From positions 147,923 to 211,922 of the forward strand of contig JADNRY010000095.1 of assembly GCA_015501585.1 (NCBI GenBank): 64,000 bases of DNA. The letters run 5' to 3'. The notes under the pieces were generated by a model. It did no database searches, was not told where the DNA came from, and saw nothing but the letters and a program-made list of their open reading frames with translations. Of the stretch, positions 32,882 to 45,019 are shown piece after piece. Source of the stretch: Rhodocollybia butyracea (Eukaryota; Basidiomycota; Agaricomycetes; Agaricales; Omphalotaceae). Made by a program: the position numbers and the translations under genes. Position 1 is the first letter of the stretch. Each line of letters starts with the position of its first letter.

Positions 32882-34400
32882 CTAGTCCTCGTCTGGGTTT
32901 TGAAAATCATACAAAAGATCTCGCACCTCCCCCCAACCCAAGCCATCGCCGCGAACTTGAACAAGGTTCGGAAACATCTGATACAAGCCAAGCGCCGCAG
33001 CCTCAGCATGCTCAGTCATCACATCAACATCGTTGTCGCACCAAAATATGTTTAGGGGATGTTTAGAAACGGTAGGAGGGATCTCAATCGCAGGTGTCTG
33101 AAGTTGAGCATCGATTGGATAGCGGAGCCGCTCCAGATTTGGACAATGCCTTGCAAAATGCACCAGCGATCCGAGAGATGATAAGACACCACAGGAAGTC
33201 AAAGTGAGCTCTTCGAGATGCGGCCATGCACAAGCGATTTGAGCCGTTTTTTCGTCTGATAAGGGTAATCCAATGTCATAAACGAACCGTGTAAGCCTTT
33301 TCAGCTCCAAAAGTGGTTCAAATATTGACCAAAGTTGCAGCTCGTTCATTCGTTGTAGAGATGAAAATGCGTCCCCACTGATGAATAGATGCTGTAGTAA
33401 GGGAAAGGATGAGAGGAGATGAGTAATAGCTGTGATATCGGCGGCAATATCGGCTAGAGACTGGTCCTGTTCCGTAACAGGTTCATCGGCGGTCAGATCC
33501 TCTTCACAATCAATGCTCAGACTCTCCAGTGCTTGAGGTCTAGCGACTGCTAAAAATTTGCGTGTATCGGAGGTTGATCCTTGGAGTTCAATTTTCCTCA
33601 ATGAAGGAAATCCACCTTCGACACCTGTGTAATCGAGAACGACTCCCGGAGGGAACGTCAAAGAGAGAGTGGTCAACCTCGGTAACAAGGCTAAAGCTTG
33701 AATCAAGTCCACCTCCAGGTGAGACAGGTGCGTCGCCTGGAAGGATTCCAAAGCCAAGAGACGCCTTAGCGAAGTCGACATGCCAGAATACGTATACTTG
33801 CACAGAGCCAGAGACTTCAATCCTGGACTCTTCGAAGCAAGACGGGCCAGGGAACGTCCCAAGTCAGAACTTAGGTCGAGTTCTGTTCTCCACGGACCAC
33901 TGGGCCATGAAACCTCCTGCAGGCTGGGAACCAAGAAACTCCTGAATGCTTTCAAGATGCACGGGGTCGGCTCAAGGTGAAGCGTTCTGAGCTTTGGGAA
34001 GATGGGTTTTTCTTTGCCAAGGTACGTGTACACAGAGTCTCCTACTTTCGGTGCAATCGAGGAATAATGTTTCGGGTTGCTGTCGAATTCGCGGACACGA
34101 GAAGTGTAAAAACGTAGGCGATTCCAGGATGATGGAGCGATTGAGCGCAGAAACACCTAGTATCATCATAAGCAAACATTGAGCTGGTATATGATCTACA
34201 CGCACCTTCAAATTCCCATTTACCACAGTGGTTTCCGGGAGAACCGAGAGCAATGGCTCCAGGCCATCTATCTTCTTCCACAAAATATTCAAAGCGGGTT
34301 CAAGGAACCAGTACTTCGAAGCAAGTCCCAGGTACAGAAGATCTTTTCTTCCCGAGATCTCGGCGCATATAAGCGCTATAACATCATGGCTGAGCATCAT
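32882..34400 (-). CDS. F-box/LRR protein 3 (intact, 489 aa)
   Basis: Exon 1 (34400-34206, 65 codons) begins MMLSHDVIALICAEISGRKD and has the F-box-like core LLYLGLASKYWFLEPALNIL. A 49-nt intron (34205-34157, GTGCGTGTAG...ACTAG) joins NGNLK to VFLRSIAPSSWNRLRFYTSR. Exon 2 (34156-32882) has no interruption. It contains irregular leucine-rich repeats (LARLASKSPGLKSLALCKYT, LALLPRLTTLSLTF, FEPLLELKRL, WPHLEELTLTS) and ends ALGLYQMFPNLVQVRGDGLG and a short acidic tail before the TAG at 32884-32882. The start could be the first or the second Met, which are adjacent. The likely role is a substrate receptor of an SCF ubiquitin ligase; the target is unknown. It is one of the reference copies for judging lesions in the other loci. 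Confidence 0.88.
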
Positions 34401-37195
34401 CGCAGCGCAGATGAACGATATCGATGGACGATATCGATGAACGTTGACTGGAGAGTTTACAACACAGCACGTGACACAGAATTTCAGAACTTGGTCCGGG
34501 ATACCGGTACCAACGTTGAACGTTGTCCGGATCCCGGATCCATCGGTGTGCGACTTGTCATAGGACCTATAGGTGCAAGCATCGTTGAGCCTGTGTGGTG
34601 CGTTTGAGGTACAGGTATGCCCGTCGTTCTATTAGTATCTGTATTCCGCTGAAATTCCGATCGGGCATATCTTATCAATATCCACCGCCGATCTCTTCCT
34701 CGTCCATATCTTTAGATCCTTTAGATCCCCGATATCTATCTCAGCGCAAAGTTTTTGATTTAGAATCGCTGCTCAACAAGTCCACGAAGCGGACCAAAGA
34801 TGTGTTTGGGCAAAGCATACGGCCCACTGTGACTACTTTATGTCTGAGGACTGTAAAGTGTCTTTACTAAATGTCCAGATACTGCAGCTGTGCAGTCCAG
34901 AAGTCCGAGAGCGAGTTGCGCACGCTCGTCGTTGCTACATCGACGGCTCGTCAATATGGGCACTTCTAAAAATGGTAATCGTGATCCTTATCATATCTTA
35001 TCAGTGATATATGTCTCCATGTAATCACCGTGTTACATCATTTTCGTGTTTCTCCTTCTTTCGTTGACCATCGGCGCAATGGATAAAAATTACAGGACCT
35101 CCGTAAAGCCTGGCCTCAAGTAGTTCTGCCCAAAACTCACCCATATCCTGACTCTTGCCAACGTCCAACTAGCGACCTTGGGATATGTCAAAATATTGTC
35201 CATGTGCGACTAAGCAGTATTGAGCGCTTGAGCTTGTGCGCTGGTACACATATCTTCTCTGTCATTTTATTTGTATCCTGAACCATCTCTGCTCTTAGAA
35301 CTGCACTTCTATCGCGTTATCCATGGCCGATTTATTCCGACCACGATGGGATTCTTGGGAAGGAGTCGACGAGTATGATGCACAGTGCATGAATGGCGGA
35401 TCGCTAGTGGGACATATGAAGAAAGGATGACACTATCAGGCTAGCGTAGTACGTTTGCTTCGATCTCTCTTTTGAATCATTTCCGAGTCTGAACGTCCTT
35501 TGTTTTCATAGAATCTGCTCCTGTGATACCGGTACCCAGTCCAGCGTATCCTATACACTCGCTCGCTGCCACTGTCCTTTCGTCAGCTTGCTTAGTTCTT
35601 GTTCCCATCTGGTTTTTCAGACTTAGCACCTGGACTTCCGCGCCGTTTTATTCTGGTACCGTCTAGGCTACAAGTATGCGGCGCAAACTCTCCATCTCTC
35701 AATTCCGAGTACAAGGAAAATGCTGCAGCGTTGGAGTACTGCAGTCTGACTGCCTTCCGACTGTTACGCATCGAATAAGCGTTGAGCGCTTGAGCACTTG
35801 AGTTTGTGTGTTCGTATAGATTTTGCGTCGTTCTATTTGGATTCTAATTGATTTCTTCCTTAAATTCAGAAATGCACTTCTCGAGCACTGGTACCACTCA
35901 AATATGCACACGTTGTACTCATCGAATGGATCTACCATCGTCCCAAGGCAAGCAGCTCCAGCAAGCTTCCGTACCCTGGCCCCACGCACTTGTGAGCTCC
36001 GCGCTAAAATCCAAACTTAATACGGAGGAGTCAATGAGTGAACGGGTTGGTACGTCTGAGTGGTTGGAAGATTTGCGGAGAAGAAGAAAGACCCGTCGCA
36101 GATCTAGTATGTACTAGGACCCTTTTTCTTCCTTCTTCATCTAATCAAAAACAGTATCGTACCCAGCGAAGATGCATGGTCAGAATATTCCGCAAGTGGC
36201 CAGCAACGGGCTATGTGACTACACTCCAAGTCCAGGCGTGCACATATCAACGCTGTCCGTTTGCGACTTGTCATGTCATAGTCAAGCAGCGTTGAGTTCT
36301 GATCCTTCGTTACATTTGTTTTCTGAATCGCTTCTACTCTCAGAACCGCATCTCTCAGGCATATCTTATTAATATGCACGGCCAATCTAGTCCGACAATA
36401 TGAAGGGATTCCGGTCGGCGAGAAAACACAGTGGTTAACTAGTGAAGTTACGCCAGAAAGGCGGTGAAAAACTTGGCCGGCATGGTACGTGCCGAGTATG
36501 TGCATCTCGTACTCTCTTTTCTTGTGGATTGTCTGAACACATTTTGTTTTTGTAGAATATGTTCCGTACTGAGTCGCGATGCTCCGACTCTACATTTGCG
36601 TCGGCATACCCTATATACTATCTCACTTAGATATCCCGCACGCCAGCTGTCCTTCTTTTCGTCAGCTCGCTTAGTTTTCACTGGGTCGCAAGCACAAGCA
36701 CCTGAACTTCGGCACCGTTGTGTTATTGTACGCTCTAGGTTCTGAATCTGCAGCACAAACTCCCATTTTCGAGTCCAAGGAAAGTGCTGCAGCTTGCAAT
36801 CTGGTTGCTGGCTATTACGCGTTACACGTCAATTATTTGTCGAATACGCACACTCCCTACTTTCATGTCATTGTAGTCGTTTCGTCCATCTGCGATCTCG
36901 GTCTTTACCGTCACTACGCGCTACTACTCAAAGAATGCGCTTTCGACTTCTAACTGATTACTTCGCACTCTTCTTCAACTGTTGACTAGACGCTTCATGC
37001 CAACCGCTCGCGTCAGAGTCCACAAAGCGGGGCAAGGATGTCTTTGTTTTGTCTCTGAAGGTGATACATTGTAACTTGAATGTTGAATTAGATATTCAAT
37101 GTATGTACATATATATAGGTTCGTACTTGCTCTGATACACACCATAATGCATTAAATGATTCACGAGCATCAACAAGGATCCGGACCACCATCAT
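34401..37195 (+). repeat. Intergenic module copies between F-box loci 3 and 4
   Basis: There are at least three module copies. They begin near 34548 (TGTGCGACTTGTCATAGGAC), 35200 (CCATGTGCGACTAAGC) and 36250 (CCGTTTGCGACTTGTCATGT). The intron-2-like segments lie near 35448-35520 and 36483-36560, and the TACGCTCTAGG segment near 36729. A segment reading STKRTKDVFG near 34780 recurs in other copies. No continuous gene can be assembled. Confidence 0.55.
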
Positions 37196-38722
37196 CTACT
37201 TCTCGAACTGGCGGTTTTGGTTTCGAAAGAAAGTGAATGAGTCTACAATTTCTTGCACCAGCGTCCATCAGCATCAATACAGGCAAGGTTTGGAAAAATT
37301 TGATATAAACCTAGTGCAATAGCAGGGGCATCCCTTGCATCAAGCTCCTCATTGGTCCCAAAGGTGTGTAACGGATGGGGAGAAAGAGTAGGAGGAACCA
37401 CGGTTGAGGAAGTGGGAAGTGGCTGTCTGAGCCTGGATTGAATAGCGAAGGTTCCCCAAATCTGGAGAATGCCTGGCATAATGCGCCAGAGATTCAAGTG
37501 ATGATACCCCAGCCCTAGCAGCTAAATGCAGCTCTAAAGCTTTGAGATGAGGCAATGCAGAAGCGATTTTAACTGTTGTCTGATCTGAAATGTGTAATGG
37601 AATGCGATAATAGAGGGTTTCAAGCCGTTCCAGCTCCAACAGAGGTTCGAATATCGACCAGAGCTGTTGCTCACTGAGATCAGTTGGTAAAGATATTGAT
37701 CCTCCCCCCACCAATGATATCACCAGATACCGAAGGAAAGGAAAGGCTGGGAGGAAATGAGTAATGGCTGCAATATCGGCTGGTAGAGGGCTCTGGTCCT
37801 CGCCAGATTTGAAATCCCAATTAATGATGAGATCCTGTAGTACTTGAGGTCTGGCAACGGCTAAAAATTTGCGTGTGTCCGAAGTTGAGAGTCCCTCTAG
37901 CACAACTTTTGTCAATGACCGGAATCCACTCTCAACCCCTGTATAATCAAGAGCAATCCCGGCAAGGTATAATGTCAAATAGAGCCCGGTCAACTTCGGT
38001 AACAAGGCTATAGCCTGGATGAAATCCACCTCCAAGTGAGAAACGCGGTTCACCGAAAGGTATTCCAAAGCCAAAAGACGCCTTAGTGAAAGCGACAGTC
38101 CAGAATAAGTATGATCGCCGAGAGTCAAAGACTTCAGTCCCGGACTCTTTGAAACAAGAGGGCCAGGAAAGGTCCCATGTCAGTGTCAGAGCTTGGATCG
38201 ACGCCTGGTAACGAATACTGGGGCCACGAAACCACTATCAGGCTGGTAGCCAAGAAGAACGTGAATGAGTTTGAGCTGCACAACCGAGGGCTAAGGTAAA
38301 GTGTTGTAAGCTTTGGGAAGATGGGTTTCTCTTGGCCAAGGCACGCGTACACGGAAATGTGTACATTCCGCTCGTTTTTCCGGTGAGGTGCAAGGAATAA
38401 ACGGACACGGGAGGTGTAGAAATGTAGACGATCCCAAGACGATGGAGAGATTGGCCTGAGAAACATCTAGTATTGTTATCAGTGAACATCGAGGGGATGA
38501 GATTTTTGAAATACGCACCTTCTTCCCATTGACCATGGTAGTTTCCGGGAGAACCGACAACAACGGCTCTATACCCGTTATCCTCTTCCACATAATATCC
38601 AAAGCGGGTTCGAGAAATATCCTCGATGCAAGTCCTAGGGACAAGAGTTTTTTTCGAGCTGGGTAAACAGAATCTTCGGAGATTTTGGAACATATAATCC
38701 TAATAATATCATCATTGAGCAT
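37196..38722 (-). pseudogene. F-box/LRR pseudogene 4
   Basis: Exon 1 (38722-38519, 68 codons) is intact: MLNDDIIRIICSKISEDSVY...LLSLGLASRIFLEPALDIMW. The intron is 38518-38467 (52 nt). Exon 2 starts MFLRPISPSSWDRLHFYTSR but shifts frame near 38150 in the segment that reads LVSKSPGLKSL in intact copies, running to a stop at 38134. The rest is open in another frame (37349-38128, with LRR segments), shifts again near 37410 before the C-terminal block, and once more near 37255, after which the family ending (RNQNRQFEK, stop 37198-37196) is readable. At least three one-base changes are needed to restore the frame. Confidence 0.87.
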
Positions 38723-41549
38723 CCTAGTAGACTCAGATAAGAGTAGTAGAGTGCAAGATTTGCAAGCGCGTACTACTAGTCGGAAAGTCGTGGGCTATTT
38801 ATATAGAATGCAACTTTATCTTATCAGAGATTACGCAAACTGACAATCGGATTTTTTTTCTTTGTCGTTCTGTTTGTATTTGAGTTACCTCTGCCCTCTG
38901 CTCTCAGGCCTCAAAACTGCAATATCAATCCTTGAACCATGCGCATGACCAATCTAGTCCCTGCGCCACGAACAGATTCTTGTTAGTGGATCACTAGCAC
39001 TAGTAGTGGTGTTGTGCCAGGAATAGCAAGAGAATGATGCTATGATTCTGAAAGCCATCATAGTACGTGTATCCCAATCCCTCTTCGAATGCTTCCCAAG
39101 TCTGAATATGCTTTATTTGTTCTTGTAGATTCTGCTCCCGTTACCGACTCACGATACTCTGTATATGTATTCTCCAATACTCCGATACATATGCGTCCGA
39201 GTCCAGCATACCCGATAGCTATACGCATGTCATAAGCCTCTCGCCAGCTGCCCTTCCTTTGGTTTCGCTCAGCCGCAAGCACAAGCACCTAAATATTTAA
39301 TATCTTACTGTACGCTCTAGGCTACACACACTCTCAATTTTCGAGTCCGCCCGAGCAAGCGCGGCACCGCCAAAGTCTGGTTGCCTTACCCGTTACATGT
39401 CTAGTACTCACCGAATACCTAGCACCCAGACCTGTAGTATACGTCACTACCCAAAGAGTCTACAAGGCGGACCAAGAATGCCATATGTAATGAATCCGTC
39501 TCTCCCTCCATATCAGTACATACCTCTTTGATCGCTACCCCGTCCCATCCTCCACTTGCGCGCTATGTGCGACTGCTAAGCGCTAAGCTCACATCGCAGT
39601 TGGACTATGGTATCAGCCTAAGGGGTCTGTACAAAGTTGGGAGTCTTATTCCTACTGCCCTTCTCGAGCCTCAAGACCTCACCAGTGTACTCGCTATCCA
39701 CGGACGATCTAGTTCCTGGGATCCTGATTCATGCGAAAGGAGTCGGAGGCACAACTAATGCATAGTGGATCATTAGTGGAGTAATTCTAGGAATAAGGAA
39801 TTAAGAAAACATTGCACGAATGCATGGTACGATTTCTCTTTTTGAATATTTTCCAAGGCTGAACACACTTCAAGTTGTTTTTGTAGAGTATGCTCCCGTA
39901 CAAGCTCTGATGCTCTATACGAGTTTGCCCCCATCCAGCATACTTTTACATACAGTGCACAATCACAAGCCTCAGATATCTTGCTCACTGACTGTTTTAT
40001 CAGTGCGCCTAGTCCTCGGATCCTCTGAGTCTCAAGCTAGATTTCCGTGCCGATATCTAGATTACACCGTCTAGGTTTGACTGTTGGGAGTTATGGGACA
40101 AATACTACAGGCCCCACCGTCACTACTGAAAGAGTCTACAAGTCAGACCAAAACCGTTTTCTGTGGGACGATGATTTTGTCTGCATCGTACGGAAGAATA
40201 ATACGTCGTAAGTAGAGTGTTTTTGTGGAGTGTTAGTGCAGGTCGTCGATCCACCCCCGCCTCTTCCTGTAGGGTCTACTTCTGTCTACTTGTGCACTTG
40301 CAGCCAGACGATCACATCACTTTGAGGTACATGTAAGAAGTCAGGAGTTTTCTTCGGTTTGGACGAGGCTTGCGTTTTTCGCGATGGAACGTTTTGTATC
40401 ACTTTTCATAACTGACTGGCCTTGTCGCCATTGAGCAGTTTAACCATTCTTGTGTAGTCTTGATATTTCATCGCCTAATCTAAAACATCTTTATAGTATT
40501 CTACTGATCTCGAGATCTCCTACAGACTCCTGTAAACCCGCCCGTCCAAGTTGTCAAATTCAATAATGGGCGATGCAGATTCAGAACTCGTGATAATGCT
40601 TTCATTCTGGAATACAAACTGTGTACTCACATTTGTACCTGCTCTCTGCACCTTAACAACCGTGAACCGGTCAAGACTGGTCGGGTCATCTGAGGGAATG
40701 ACTTCGAGGGGAGGAAGTTTGTCCTGCCGCAGTTGTCCAATATTGGAGTGTCCCATGGATGCCATTAAAACACTCCAGTATCCAATGGCAAAACACAAAC
40801 ATTCAAGCGCTTACCCCCAGGATAACATCCTCGAGGTGAAACTTAGGAAATACTACCTTTTCCTTTACAAATGCATGTTACTGACCTGGTAGTTTTACTA
40901 ATGAAACAAGTTTTCTTTTAGGGTAGTGACGAGGTGAGAGAAAGAGAAGATGTTGAGTAGATAGGCATAAGTGCAGCGTGGGAGTAGTTGAAGTAGATGT
41001 ACCCGAACGCCAAAGTACGATTTATAGGCCTCTTTAAATGATGAAAACCGACGTCATATATCTCCTTCGGGATTCTGAATAAATCTTTGTTCCTGCCCTC
41101 CATTCCTCAGTCTGAGAAAGCATTCGCAACGCATCCATTTCGGCGTCCTGTGGAGCTATATGTCGAGTGCGTACGGATTCAAGACTTGACGAACTGTATT
41201 ATACATCTTTGCAGGTGAGATTGGTCAATTCCGAACGATGATTTTGTCTGCATCGTATGAGATATACACTGTGAGTAGACTGTTTATTTCGAGCATTCAC
41301 GCAGCTCATTGGTCCACCCCTGCCTTTTCCGTAGGATCGACCTGTGCACTTGTACCTGGCAGACTATCATATGATTCAAAGTGCATTTAAGAAGTTAGAA
41401 GTTTGTTGGGTTTGGGCAAGGCTTGTGTTTTTTCGCGACTGAGTGTTTTTCACCACTCACCAAGCTTACTATACCTCGGTCAAATACAGTACGGAAATGC
41501 ATTATATGTAATTCAAAATGAGCCTTAACAAAGCGAGGATTGCCTTTAT
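38723..41549 (+). repeat. Intergenic module copies between F-box loci 4 and 5
   Basis: Module copies lie near 38930-39340 and 39690-40080, with segments CATAGTACGTGTATCCCAAT (39057) and GCATGGTACGATTTCTCTTT (39821). Two related later segments (about 40140-40400 and 41230-41460) both contain GATGATTTTGTCTGCATCGT, so they are copies of each other. The 113-codon plus-strand frame at 40551-40892 has no recognised motif and is not conserved in other copies. Confidence 0.5.
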
Positions 41550-43056
41550 CTACTTCTCGAGATGGCGGTTTCGGTTTCGAAGAATTTCATTCACCAGGCG
41601 CCAACTACTATTGCCACCAATGGCAACGTCCCAGCCTCCAACAACCACAAGATTTGGAAAAATCTGATACAAACCTAGTGCAATAGCAGGGGCATTCATT
41701 ACACTGGGCTCCCCTTTGGTCTCGAAGGTGTGTAAGGGATGGGGAGAAAGAGTACGAGGGAACATGGTTGAAGGATTAGCTGTCTGAAGTTCAATTGGAT
41801 AGCGAAGAGTCTTCAAATCTGGACAATGCCTAGCAAAATGTGCCAGAGATTCAAGAGATGATAGACCACCAGCGGAATGATACAGACATAGACCTTTGAG
41901 ATGAGGGAATGCAGAAGCAATTCTAACCGTTTTCTGGTCCGATACGGGTAATGGGATCTGATAAAATAGGTACTCAAGCCTTTTCAGCTCCAACAGCGGT
42001 TCAAATATTGACCAAAGTTGTAGCTCATCGAGATCCGTTGGTAACAACAATAATGCCTCCCCATCAATCAATAATTCCCGAAGGAAAGGAAAGGACGGAA
42101 GGAGATGAGTAATAGCTGCAATATCGGCTTGACCGGGGGACTGGTCCATGACAGGGTCAAATGTCCAATCAATGAACAGCGCCTGTAGTGGAGGTCTGGC
42201 AACTGCTAAAAATCTGCGTGTGTCGGAAGATGATCCCCGGAGAACAATTTTTGTCAATGATGGGAATCCACTTTCAACACCCGTATAATCAAGGACTCCA
42301 GCAGGTAATGTCAGGTCAAGATTGGTCAACTTCGGTAGGACGGCGATAGCCTGAACAAAATTCACTTCCAGGTCATACGGGCACCTCGCACTAAGGTATT
42401 CCAAAGCACAGAGACGCCTTAGCGAAAGCGACAGTCCAGAATAAGTATATTCAGTAAGAGTCAGGGACCTCAGTCTCGGACTCTTCGAAACAAGAACGGC
42501 CAGGGAAGGTCCAAGGTCAGAGCTCGCATCACCCTCTTCCATGGGCCATGAAACTACCCGCAGGCTGGGGGTCAAGAAGAGCGTGACTGAATCTGAGGTG
42601 CATAAATGATGGTGAAGCTCGAGCGTTCTAAGCTTTGGGAAGATGGGTCTTCCTTGGCAAAGGTAGGCATAAACAGAGTCATGGACAGCCGGAAGTTCCC
42701 AGTCGCTACAAAATTCGCGGACACGGGAAGTGTAAAAATGTAGACGAACCCAAGACGATGGAGCGATTGGCCTGAGAAACATCTATGTAGTACCATCGTC
42801 AGTGCTAGTGAACATTGAGCTGATAGTATGTTTAATATACTCGCACCTTCTTCCCATTGACCAGGGCAGTTTCCGGGAGAACCAACAACAAAGGCTCTAT
42901 ACTCTCTAACCTATTCCATAAAGCATCCAAAGCGGGATTGAGAAACATCCTCGATGCAAGCCCCAAGGACAGAAGGTTCGATTGTATAGCTAAATAATCA
43001 CCAGGTCCATCCAATATTTCAGCACATATAAGCCTAATAATATCGTCGTAGAGCAT
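41550..43056 (-). CDS. F-box/LRR protein 5 (intact, 480 aa)
   Basis: Exon 1 (43056-42847, 70 codons) begins MLYDDIIRLICAEILDGPGD and includes LLSLGLASRMFLNPALDALW. The intron is 42846-42783 (64 nt, GTGCGAGT...ACATAG). Exon 2 (42782-41550, 410 codons) runs from MFLRPIAPSSWVRLHFYTSR through irregular leucine-rich repeats (SPRLRSLTLTEYTYSGL, LPKLTNLDLTLPAGVLDYTG, LDELQLWSIFEPLLELKRLE, FPHLKGLCLYHSAGG) to APAIALGLYQIFPNLVVVGG and a basic tail RNRNRHLEK. No frameshift or stop interrupts it. The likely role is an SCF substrate receptor; the target is unknown. Confidence 0.88.
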
Positions 43057-45019
43057 GTTCCGAGTTTATGTGCGAACGAGTATTCTCTTCGTAAACGACT
43101 AGCTAGCTAGGCTATGTAAGTTTGCCACAAACACATGATCATAGACGCCGTGACAAAAGCGGCAATTCTCTTTTGCCACCACCAAATTCAAGTCCAACAA
43201 CATGTCCATGGGCGACTTGCAAGCAGTATCCGCCGCTGGCCTAGTCCGACAATGCAGAGCGGATTCCTGCGAAGGATTACAATAGTACGTGTATCCCGTA
43301 CCACTACTATCTTTTCCTTTTGTCTGAACACACTTCGTTTTTGTTTATAGTCCCGTACAGAGTCGTGTACTCCGATGCTTCACCGACTTGGCACGTGTAT
43401 CTTCTCCTTCCTTCAATCTCTCTGCTCTCTAGATCTTAGAACTCGCGCGCACGGCCAATCTAGCTAGTCCCTGGGATCCCAACCACGAACGGATTCTTGT
43501 GAAGGAGTCTGAGAGTATAACGATTAGTGTATTGCTAGTAGACAGTATCAACTTAAAGGCCAACGTAGTACGTTTACCCCGATCTTTCTTTTCGAACGCT
43601 TTAGTCTGACACTATTTTTGTAGAATCTGCTCTCGTATACCCACTCTAGCGTTCCCTATATACTATCTCACATGCTAGATATCTCGTATGCCAACTTATC
43701 TTTTCATCAAGCTCGCCTAGCCTTAGTTCTCACCCGGTTTTTTAGACTCAAATACAGATACCTTGCTTTTGCACTGTTATCTTACCGCACCGTCTGAGGC
43801 AAACCTCTCAGTTTTGATCCCGTCCCCAACGTTTGTGCAGTCCTCATTGTTTCTACCATCCTTTCCATTCTTGTGAGCACTAAAGGCGACTGGCTTCAAC
43901 CGGGAGTATTCAAATCTTGTCTGTGTTCCCTGGCGCAATATCTCTTCCATGGAACTGGACTGATGATCGTGTGTCTATTGCAACTGGTTCATCGTTCATG
44001 CATTTCGCTTCAGCGGGAAAGGAGGCATCCAGCTGTCTGGTTACAAATATACTGGAATGATATTTATCCTCATATCTTCCGAGCGCCCGGTGCAAGTTGC
44101 TGTATATCGAGTTCAATGCCAATCCATCTCTCGTTTTGGCTTCTTGCCTTCGATTCCTTAGGCCTCTGTCTGAGAAGGCATTTGCGCCTCACATGACGCC
44201 GAAGTAGAGGGCAAGCTATATGTCGAGTGCATATGGATAGAATACGTTACGAACCGAACTCGTCATCTTTCCGGGTGCGCATAATAGCAACGACGACAAC
44301 CCGTTGACACCGCGACCACCGTCTATCTCATTCTTGCCACCTACATTGCCCGGTATGCCTCACTGCAGCGTTATTCTTGTAGGTGTTTTCCGTCATTTTA
44401 TTTGCATTTTATTCAAATGATTTTATCCCTTGAAACTACACTTCTCGAGCCCTGGTGTACACCTGTGCCGGGATCCATGGCCGACCTAGTCCGACATTAT
44501 GAAATGGATTCTTGTGAAGGGAAGCTATGCCAGAAAGGTTGTATGAAGGCCCGTGTAGTACGAGGATAACTCTTTAATTTGCCAATGGAATCTCTGAACA
44601 ACCTTCGCCTTGTAGAATATGTGCCTGTACCAAGTTGCGATACTCCGATACGTATGCGTCCAGCCTACTCGATACATATGATGAGCTATCAGATATTTCG
44701 CTCGTCAGCTCGCTTGCTTCTCATCCGGTTTCTCTTGAAACTACAAGCACCTGAACTTTGGCAGCTTATCGATCTTATTGTACGCCCTGTGTTACAAATC
44801 TGCGGCGCACACTCCCATTTTTGAGTCCGCACGAGGAAAGTGCTGCAGTCTGGTAGTCTTTTTGTCTTTTTGTCTTTTGGATGTTACGAGTTACCCATCA
44901 AGTATCGAATACATTCCTGGACTCTGAATCGTTTCTGCTCTTACAACTGCACTTCACGAGCCTCTCTCCATGGCCAATTTAGTCCTTAGGAGTCCGACTG
45001 TAAAGGGAATCAAAGAGCA
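43057..45019 (+). repeat. Intergenic module copies right of F-box gene 5
   Basis: Module segments lie near 43285, 43440-43830 (with AACGTAGTACGTTTACCCCG), 43880-44220 (the ATCTCTTCCATGGAACTGGA block), 44380-44550 and 44570-44850. The plus-strand 107-codon frame at 43873-44196 is part of a block whose reading frame differs in the other copies. Confidence 0.55.
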